A stretch of DNA of 8,722 bases, from positions 1-8,722 of the forward strand of contig JAIVGW010000269.1 in NCBI GenBank assembly GCA_020201415.1, given 5' to 3'. This document shows, in pieces, positions 1 through 5,417 of this stretch. This DNA is from Lentisphaerota bacterium. Lineage in GTDB: Bacteria > Verrucomicrobiota > Kiritimatiellia > JAAZAB01. Position 1 is the first letter of the stretch. Each line of letters starts with the position of its first letter. The notes under the pieces were generated by a model. It saw only the letters and a program-made list of their open reading frames with translations, was not told the origin of the DNA and did no database searches. The position numbers and the translations under genes are program-made.

Positions 1-26
1 GCCCCGATCAGCGCGATTCTTGGCAT
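1..26 (-). CDS. N-terminal fragment of the next operon gene (product unknown)
   Basis: An ATG at 26-24 begins one base after the TGA stop (30-28) of the FGGY kinase gene. It is preceded by a good ribosome binding site, GGAAGGG, at roughly 35-42. The visible peptide is MPRIALIGA. The hydrophobic strand ending in a glycine is what the first beta-strand of a Rossmann NAD(P)-binding fold looks like (for example a Gfo/Idh/MocA oxidoreductase), but eight codons cannot establish that. The tight spacing says it is the next cistron of the sugar operon. The gene continues beyond base 1. Confidence 0.5.
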
Positions 27-27
27 A

Positions 28-1509
28 TCAAGTTCCCTTCCGTACCGCCGGCCGGCCGCGGTAGATCCCTTCCAGCGCATCGTGAATGTTACGATAGACG
101 ACAAAATTATTGGCATAAACGGCGGCGTCTTTCGGACAAGGCCGCAACTCACGATCGTATTGCAGACATTGTCGGACGGCGCTGAGCGCATCGGGCCAGA
201 CATCCGCGCCGACACCGGCCAGCAGCGCGCTGCCGAACGAGGCATCGCAGGCCAGCGGCCGGCGCACTGGCGCGTTGAACACGTCGCAGACAATCTGGCT
301 CCACAGCGTGCTCCGGGCGCCGCCGCCGATCAGAGTGAAATCCCGGACTGCCAAGCCCAGGGTTTCGATGGTCCGGTAGCAATCGCGCAGCGAGAAAGCC
401 ACGCCTTCCAGCAGCGCGCGGTTGAGATCGCCTGGAGTCGTTGCCATGGACAAGCCGGTAAAACTGCCGCGCAGGTCAGGATCCCAGTAAGGCGAACGCT
501 CGCCCATCAGGTAGGGATGGAAAAACACGCCGTTGGCGCCCGCGGGGGACTGTGCCGCCGCGCGGTTCATCTGTTCATAACCGGCGGCGCCCGTCCGGTC
601 CCGCAGCCAGCGCTGGCAGACCGCCGCCGCGTTGGTGGCCGTCACCGTGTACCACAGGTCGGGCACGACGTGGGAATACGTCAATGTCTCCGGATGCGGC
701 CGCGGCGCCGCGGTCATGACATTGACATTGCCGGCCGTGGCCAGTTTCAGCACGCACTGCCCCGGCGCCACGGCGCCGGCAGCATAGCCTTCCACCGCCG
801 AATCGCTGGCGCCCATGATCACAGGGATGCCCTCCGGCAGTCCGGTGGCGGCGGCCGCGCCGGCCGTGATCCGGCCGGCCACCTCCAACGGATTGCCAAC
901 CCGGGGCAGGACCGCCGGCGCAATGCCGGCCAGCGCGCACAACTCATCCGACCAGCGGCCGGCGGGCATATCCCAGAACAGGGTGCCCTGCGCCTCGATA
1001 AAGTCACAGGCCATTTCGCCGGTCAACAGATAGCGCACATAGTCCTTGACGAACAGGATATGCCGGATTTTTTTGTACAAATCCGGCTCGTGCTCCCGCA
1101 GCCACATCATCTGCGGCAGGGTCCAGGTCGGCGCGGGCATCTGGTACGCCGTGCGGAAGATCAGGTCGGCGTGTTCGGCCCGGAGTTTTTTGCACTGTGC
1201 CACGCTGCGCTGGTCGGTCCAGATGATCGTCGGCCGGATGACGGCCAGGGCTTCATCCAGCAGCACGGCGCCATGGGTATAACTGTCCAGAGCTATGGCC
1301 ACGACGGCATTCCGGCGGGGAAGCTGCCGCAACAGGTCCAGCAGGACGGCGTACCAGTCGGCGGGGTCCTGCTCCGACCAGCCGGGCCGGGGATGCCGGG
1401 TCGGATATTCGCCCGCACGGCTGTCCACCACCCGGCCGGACAGGTCGAGCAGGGTAAGCTTGCACCCGCCGGTGCCGAAATCAATACCCAAAAGCAGGCC
1501 GTCGTTCAT
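28..1509 (-). CDS. FGGY-family carbohydrate kinase, xylulokinase-like
   Basis: Predicted cytoplasmic ATP-dependent kinase of the FGGY family (493 aa, normal family length), probably phosphorylating a ketose made by an isomerase in the same operon. The N-terminal phosphate-binding segment GIDFGTGGCK is at residues 8-17. WTDQR at 97-101 matches the xylulokinase substrate region. GASDSAVEGYAAGAV at 233-247 carries the likely catalytic Asp236. YLMGERSPYWDP at 333-344 and GGGARSTLW at 395-403 are typical of the C-terminal ATPase domain. The motifs look most like xylulokinase (XylB), but FGGY substrates (xylulose, fuculose, ribulose, apiose-type sugars) cannot be assigned by motif alone. The ATG at 1509 overlaps the stop of the IolB-like gene as ATGA, implying translational coupling. 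Its own ribosome binding site is weak. A gene for another enzyme follows 1 bp after its stop. Family assignment is strong, substrate unknown. Confidence 0.93.
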   Translation of the reverse strand: MNDGLLLGIDFGTGGCKLTLLDLSGRVVDSRAGEYPTRHPRPGWSEQDPADWYAVLLDLLRQLPRRNAVVAIALDSYTHGAVLLDEALAVIRPTIIWTDQRSVAQCKKLRAEHADLIFRTAYQMPAPTWTLPQMMWLREHEPDLYKKIRHILFVKDYVRYLLTGEMACDFIEAQGTLFWDMPAGRWSDELCALAGIAPAVLPRVGNPLEVAGRITAGAAAATGLPEGIPVIMGASDSAVEGYAAGAVAPGQCVLKLATAGNVNVMTAAPRPHPETLTYSHVVPDLWYTVTATNAAAVCQRWLRDRTGAAGYEQMNRAAAQSPAGANGVFFHPYLMGERSPYWDPDLRGSFTGLSMATTPGDLNRALLEGVAFSLRDCYRTIETLGLAVRDFTLIGGGARSTLWSQIVCDVFNAPVRRPLACDASFGSALLAGVGADVWPDALSAVRQCLQYDRELRPCPKDAAVYANNFVVYRNIHDALEGIYRGRPAVRKGT

Positions 1510-2300
1510 TTGGAAGCCACCCAGGCATGTTGCGGATCCATCACGGAAAGAAATTTACGGTTCCGGCGGCCGGCCATGATCCACAGGTAATACATGGTGT
1601 AACCCGGGGTATTGATCACTGGATGGTAGCCTACCGGCAGCAGGGTGGTATCGTTCTGTTCCACCGTACAGGTAAAGTCCACGGACCGGTCATCGGTATA
1701 GAGTTTCTGGATGCCATACCCCTGCTCCGGATTGAAACGGAAAAAATAAATCTCCTCCATGTCAACTTCGACCGGCAGGTTATCGTTATCGTGGCGGTGC
1801 GGCGGATAGCTGGCATGATTGCCGGAGGGCACCAGCGCCTCGCCGATGAACAGGTGCGCGGAGGGGAATTCGTCGGTCAGCACCAGGTGGGCATCCCGCT
1901 GGTAATTGTCCCGGCCGATATGCGCGGCCTTGACTTGTTCCGGAGCAATCGCATACGCCTCCGTATCCAAATCCGACGAAGAAGCGATCCAGGCCAGTTC
2001 CACATCGGTATCGGCCTCGATCCGATACTCCCGGCCGCGGGGAATGTACACGGTATGCGGCTTGCCGGAAAACACATCCGTACGCTTGCCCAGACCCGCA
2101 AAATCGAAGCCGGCGCCACGGATGGAACAGCGTCCGCCCAGAATGAGCAGAACCGTTTCGCACGCTTCCGTGTTGCCGGCGTAAGCGGCGCCCTGCGCCA
2201 GTTGAACCAGACCGAACTCGGTCAACTGGATGCCCCCGTCACCAATGGCGGATATTTTCGTAAAACCCGGCCGCGGCTGGTAATGTTTCAGGTAATCCAT
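1506..2300 (-). CDS. iolB: IolB/KduI-family isomerase (5-deoxy-glucuronate isomerase-like)
   Basis: Bicupin isomerase of the KduI/IolB family. Characterised IolB converts 5-deoxy-D-glucuronate to 2-deoxy-5-keto-D-gluconate in myo-inositol catabolism. From the start used here the protein is 264 aa, close to usual IolB length. The metal-binding cupin signature is visible in the second half: SYPPHRHD (His168 and His170), MEEIYFFRF (Glu182/Glu183) and PVGYHPV (His226). I chose the ATG at 2300 because GGAG lies 6 nt upstream of it. An in-frame ATG at 2312 would add MEKI but has no ribosome binding site. The gene begins 21 bp after the isomerase stop and its TGA overlaps the ATG of the FGGY kinase. 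No other inositol gene (IolG, IolE, IolD) is visible, so a related uronate or deoxy sugar may be the real substrate. The symbol reflects family membership only. Confidence 0.88.
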   Translation of the reverse strand: MDYLKHYQPRPGFTKISAIGDGGIQLTEFGLVQLAQGAAYAGNTEACETVLLILGGRCSIRGAGFDFAGLGKRTDVFSGKPHTVYIPRGREYRIEADTDVELAWIASSSDLDTEAYAIAPEQVKAAHIGRDNYQRDAHLVLTDEFPSAHLFIGEALVPSGNHASYPPHRHDNDNLPVEVDMEEIYFFRFNPEQGYGIQKLYTDDRSVDFTCTVEQNDTTLLPVGYHPVINTPGYTMYYLWIMAGRRNRKFLSVMDPQHAWVASK

Positions 2301-2321
2301 GATCTTCTCCATCTAATAATT

Positions 2322-3574
2322 TTATAGTGCCACATACTCCAAATTCAACAACCGGCTGATGATCCGCAACTCCCCGGACAGGTCGCCGTGGACCAGCACA
2401 TAGTGATGTTCAAAACCGCTTTCGATCAGGCGCGCGGCCAGGTCTGCCGCCGGACGGCGGAAACGGACTTGCAGCGGATTGCCGTGGAGCAACTGTTCGG
2501 TGTCCAGTCCTTCGCCGTGGATGGACAGCAGCCGGAAGCCGCCACCATCGCGCTGTTCACTGATGCGCACAACCGTCACCGGACCGGACTTGAGCGGGAA
2601 TTCGGCGGCAATACCCTTGCGGTCGCCACCGTCAATAATCGAATGCCGGCGCAATGCCGGCCGGCAGCCGGGCCGGCACAGTGACAGCGGCGCCGCGCCG
2701 CAATGCCAGAACAGGCCGGTGTCGCCCGCTTGATCGAACGAAATCAAGTCGCAGAAAAATGTATCGGCGCCAGCCAGATTTTTCAGCATCAGCATGGACA
2801 GGGCGCCGTAAACATCGCCCTCGCACGCAACCGGGACACCGCTGTTGGTCAGGCAACCGAGGATATGACAGACCCCGATCCCATAAAGCTCGCTGAATTC
2901 CGGCCAGCAGCGGACCGACCAGGCATCCAGCCGGTATTTTTCCGTCAGTTTCCGGAACGCGACGAACAGGGCCGCGCCCTTCAGCAGTTCCGCATCCGAC
3001 ACTTCACACACGCAGCTGTCCTGAATTTGCCGAACGGCCGCGGCCCGGTCCGCGTCCGGCACCGTCTCCGTTAGTTTAACCAGTTCCAGGAGCGTCACAA
3101 TTTCCACTTCCGTCCCGAAGGCCGCAAGCAGCGCCAGCTCGTTGTAATTGGAGGTGTAGAACCCGGGCACCCGCCCGCCCAACAGACCGATCCGGGCCCG
3201 GCGCAGTGTTTGGATTGCAGACAAAACCTTGAACTGCCGCGCCAGTTCCGGCCGGGCTTCCGCGGGAGCGCCGTGCACCCACAGGTACGGCCGGCGCATT
3301 TTCCAGAGGGCATGGGCATGCATATTGACGGCGCAGAAGCTGTTGGCGGCAATGCGTCCGCCCGCCATGGGCGGCTCGGGCTCCGACCAGCAGATCACCG
3401 GCTTGCCGAGTTGCACGGCCAGCCCGGGCACAATCGAGCCCGCCGGCCGCCTTCGATAATTTCCACGCCCAGATCCGCCAGCGCCCGCAGGGCCGCCTGC
3501 CGCCGCCCTTCCAGCGAGTCATTTATCCAACTGCCCTTCACCAACGGCAAGTACCCGACTTTCAGCTTGTGCAT
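2322..3574 (-). CDS. L-fucose/L-arabinose isomerase-like protein, interrupted by a frameshift
   Basis: Predicted cytoplasmic aldose-ketose isomerase of the FucI/AraA fold group. The natural start is the ATG at 3574, which has AAGGA 6 nt upstream. It opens with MHKLKVGYLPLVKGSW and runs well to EGG near 3447, then the frame goes out and stops near 3405. From about 3445 the family sequence continues in the -1 frame (PAGSIVPGLAVQLGKP) to the TAA at 2322. Adding one base at about 3445-3446 gives an intact protein of about 417 aa. In that corrected numbering, ACEGD has Glu252, FFCDL has Asp276 and EHHYVLVHG has His390/His391. These fit the Glu, Asp and His metal ligands of fucose isomerase. GRVPGFY and WHCGAAP are further family-like motifs. 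The start overlaps the PfkB kinase stop by 13 bp. As written, only a shorter product from the GTG at 3431 (369 aa) would be made, without a ribosome binding site that I can see. Substrate unknown. Confidence 0.8.
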
Positions 3575-4488
3575 GATGCATCCTTTCCATTGAGAAACCG
3601 CGTGGTCTCCGCCAGGGTGGGAACGCCGAGCCGTCCCCCGAATCTTTCACATTTCAAGGCCGCCGCGGCCGACGCAAAACGCAGGCATTGGGCCCAGTTG
3701 CCGCCGCGCAGCAATTGGCAGGCGAAGGCGCCATGAAAGGTATCGCCGGCGCCGGTGGTGTCCACGACGTCGGCCTCCAATACCGTTTGACGGTACAGGG
3801 TCGTGCCGTCGAAACCGATGCTTCCATGGATGCCCATGGTGATCCCGGCAAATTGCCGGCCGGGCCCGAACAGTTTGCGCAGCGACCGTTCCGGTTCAGT
3901 TTCACCGGTAAAGCGTTCGGCAAATCCGGCCGAGGCAATCACGATATCCGACAGCTCCACCAGGGTTTCAATGCCCGGCACCAACGTGCCTGCGTCCAGT
4001 GAAACGGTCACACCGAACTTGCGCGCCAGCCCGGCGGCATGTATGGCCGCTTCCGTCTGGTGCCCATCCAGATGCAGCAGGCGGGCGCCGCGAATGATCG
4101 CCGTGTCCACCTCCGCCGACGAAAGGGGTTGCACACTGCCCCGCGTCCAGGCAATACTGCGCCGCCCACCGCGTTCAATCCAGCAAAAGGCCACCGGCGA
4201 TTCCGCGCCGGCGCGGATCCGGACGGCATGGGTATCCACCCCATCCCGCGCCAGCCCCTCCAGAATCAAGCGACCGCGTTCGTCATCGCCCACCGCGCCG
4301 ACGAATGCCGTGCGGGCGCCCAGGCGCTGGGCGGCCACCGTCGCCGTGGCCGCCGGCCCGCCGCCGGCCGTGGCCAGCTCTTCAATTTCCACCTTGTCGT
4401 CCAGCGGAATCCGGGGCACCCGGCACAGGTAATCCACGGCGCAATACCCCAGTCCCACGAATTCGATCCCGTCCGTTTTATGCGTCAT
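3562..4488 (-). CDS. PfkB-family sugar kinase (ribokinase/sulfofructose-kinase-like)
   Basis: Predicted cytoplasmic ATP-dependent sugar kinase of the PfkB/ribokinase superfamily, 308 aa from the ATG at 4488. I prefer this start because GGGGGT lies just upstream. An in-frame GTG at 4494 would add two residues but directly abuts that motif. GGGPAATATVAAQRLGA begins at residue 42 and is the PfkB N-terminal signature. VVDTTGAGDTFHGA at about 241-254 is the C-terminal signature, with catalytic base Asp249 and the GAGD anion hole. From memory, its GGGPAATA stretch and its ending (ALKCERFGGRLGVP) resemble E. coli YihV, the sulfofructose kinase. However, the YihV residues I recall as binding the sulfonate (Asn109, Arg138) align with Trp and Gly here. 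It overlaps the regulator gene upstream and the isomerase gene downstream. It could act after IolB, as IolC does, but nothing specific to IolC is visible. Confidence 0.9.
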   Translation of the reverse strand: MTHKTDGIEFVGLGYCAVDYLCRVPRIPLDDKVEIEELATAGGGPAATATVAAQRLGARTAFVGAVGDDERGRLILEGLARDGVDTHAVRIRAGAESPVAFCWIERGGRRSIAWTRGSVQPLSSAEVDTAIIRGARLLHLDGHQTEAAIHAAGLARKFGVTVSLDAGTLVPGIETLVELSDIVIASAGFAERFTGETEPERSLRKLFGPGRQFAGITMGIHGSIGFDGTTLYRQTVLEADVVDTTGAGDTFHGAFACQLLRGGNWAQCLRFASAAAALKCERFGGRLGVPTLAETTRFLNGKDASCTS

Positions 4489-5281
4489 GCTCACCCCCGC
4501 GTCCGATAATCAGCGGAATCCGGCTCCGCCGCAACTGCCGTATCACCGATAAATCAAGACCGGAATCGGTAATTATCGCGGAAAAACCCGCTAACGGGGC
4601 AATCGAAAACACATGATCCCGTCCATATTTGCTGCTGTCCGCCAGACAATAGCATTCCGACGCCATGGCCAGCGCCGCCTTGGATGTCCCGAGAATCAGG
4701 TCGCTCGTGGTCGTGGTCCCCGCATCGGCGCTCCATCCGGCAGCGGATACGAACACCCTGGCAACACGTACCTGCGCCAGAAATCCCTCTGTGAACGTAC
4801 CCAGAAAAGCGCCTAATTCCCTATCCAGGGTGCCCCCGGTTGAAACCGCCATGATACCCGAATCGCTTTTGCGGTATTCCTCCAACAAATGCAGCGAATT
4901 GGTCACAATCGTCACACCGGCCGGGTTTTTCGCAAGCAGGATTTTACCGAGATAGTAACAGGTGGAGGACGCATCGAGAAATACGTGATCGCCGGCATGT
5001 ATCCGTTCCAGCGCACTCCGGGCAATAGCCTGTTTTTGCGCGACATGCAGGCGCACCCGTCGATCGTACTCCCGTACGACGCCACTGGACACCAACAGCT
5101 CCACGCCGCCGCGCGACTTGCGAAGGATGCCCTCGCCGGCCAATGCCGTTAAATCCCGGTGCAGGGTGGCGTGCGGCGACCCAGTCAGTTTTTTCAATTC
5201 GGCGACCGTGTAAAAGTCCCTCTGCTGCAGTAAAGCCAGCAGTCGTTCGCGCCGTCGGGACGGATGTATGACAGACGACAC
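4478..5281 (-). CDS. DeoR-family transcriptional regulator
   Basis: Sugar-responsive DNA-binding regulator of the DeoR family (267 aa, normal length), likely a repressor released by a phosphorylated sugar made in this operon. The N-terminal winged helix-turn-helix covers about residues 6-60, with LKKLTGSPHATLHRDLTAL as the recognition region and GILRKSRGGVEL as the wing, where the usual HGGA appears as RGGV. The DeoRC sugar-phosphate sensor domain follows, with FLDASST near 102, TNSLHLL near 127, STGGTLDRELGAFLG near 147 and DSSKYG at 215-220. The start is the GTG at 5281, chosen because a perfect GGAGGT lies 6 nt upstream. A TTG at 5320 would add 13 residues that look unlike the family. It is the first gene of the operon and overlaps the PfkB kinase gene. 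An inverted repeat just upstream is a candidate autoregulatory operator. Confidence 0.9.
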   Translation of the reverse strand: MSSVIHPSRRRERLLALLQQRDFYTVAELKKLTGSPHATLHRDLTALAGEGILRKSRGGVELLVSSGVVREYDRRVRLHVAQKQAIARSALERIHAGDHVFLDASSTCYYLGKILLAKNPAGVTIVTNSLHLLEEYRKSDSGIMAVSTGGTLDRELGAFLGTFTEGFLAQVRVARVFVSAAGWSADAGTTTTSDLILGTSKAALAMASECYCLADSSKYGRDHVFSIAPLAGFSAIITDSGLDLSVIRQLRRSRIPLIIGRGGEHDA

Positions 5282-5287
5282 AGACAC

Positions 5288-5293
5288 ACCTCC
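5288..5293 (-). promoter_or_regulatory. Ribosome binding site of the DeoR-family gene
   Basis: The minus strand reads GGAGGT here, a perfect Shine-Dalgarno core, followed by 6 nt and then the GTG at 5281. This site decides the start of the regulator in favour of the GTG over the upstream TTG at 5320. Confidence 0.75.
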
Positions 5294-5299
5294 ATATCT

Positions 5300-5327
5300 A
5301 TATGTATCAATAACTACCAATACATAT
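5300..5327. promoter_or_regulatory. Inverted repeat, candidate operator of the sugar operon
   Basis: ATATGTAT at 5300-5307 and its exact reverse complement ATACATAT at 5320-5327 are separated by 12 bp, so the half-sites are centred 20 bp (about two helical turns) apart. CATATC also occurs at 5293-5298 and at 5323-5328, 30 bp apart. The repeat lies 18 bp upstream of the regulator's start codon, where a repressor would block transcription of its own operon. Binding by the encoded DeoR protein is inference. The AT-rich composition raises the chance that an 8-bp palindrome arises by accident. Confidence 0.45.
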
Positions 5328-5417
5328 CACCGGCGTCAATATTTATTTTTATGAGTTTTACACACGAGGAATGTTGGGCTGCGTTGCCCTCACTTCCATG
5401 CCTGCCGGACTTGTCAA

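Larger units (their letters stand above)
5282..5417 (-). promoter_or_regulatory. Intergenic region between the RND gene and the sugar operon; probable promoter
   Basis: This 136-bp gap is clearly more AT-rich than the genes on both sides, especially 5291-5360. It is the only sizeable non-coding stretch in the window and lies directly upstream of the first gene of the operon. A TTGACG hexamer on the minus strand at 5339-5334 could be a -35 element, but the hexamer 17 bp downstream (TAGTTA) is a poor -10. I cannot name a promoter with confidence. The only hairpin-like segment, GGGC/GCCC at 5376-5389, has a 4-bp stem and no T-run, so I see no convincing intrinsic terminator for the RND gene. Confidence 0.5.

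Noticed and set aside
82..1590. Open frame of about 500 codons on the plus strand
   Set aside because: It is the antisense shadow of the FGGY kinase gene. Its translation is rich in Arg, Gln, His and Gly with no family motif, and long antisense frames are common in GC-rich DNA.
1527..2327. Open frame of 266 codons on the plus strand
   Set aside because: It mirrors the IolB-like gene on the opposite strand and shows no recognisable motif or ribosome binding site. The minus-strand product has clear cupin signatures.
3440..3452. Programmed ribosomal frameshift in the isomerase gene
   Set aside because: There is no X XXY YYZ slippery heptamer at the crossover and no obvious stimulatory structure. 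An indel or sequencing error is simpler.
3803..4432. Open frame of about 209 codons on the plus strand
   Set aside because: It is a low-complexity Pro/Ser/Arg/Ala translation antisense to the PfkB kinase, a typical high-GC shadow.
1506..5281. Sulfoquinovose (sulfoglycolysis) operon
   Set aside because: Only the kinase and the DeoR regulator resemble the yih cluster. The sulfonate-binding residues seem absent, and no YihS-type isomerase, YihT aldolase or sulfonate exporter is present.
5376..5389. Hairpin GGGC/GCCC as a terminator for the RND gene
   Set aside because: The stem is only 4 bp with a 6-nt loop, and no T-run follows on the minus strand.
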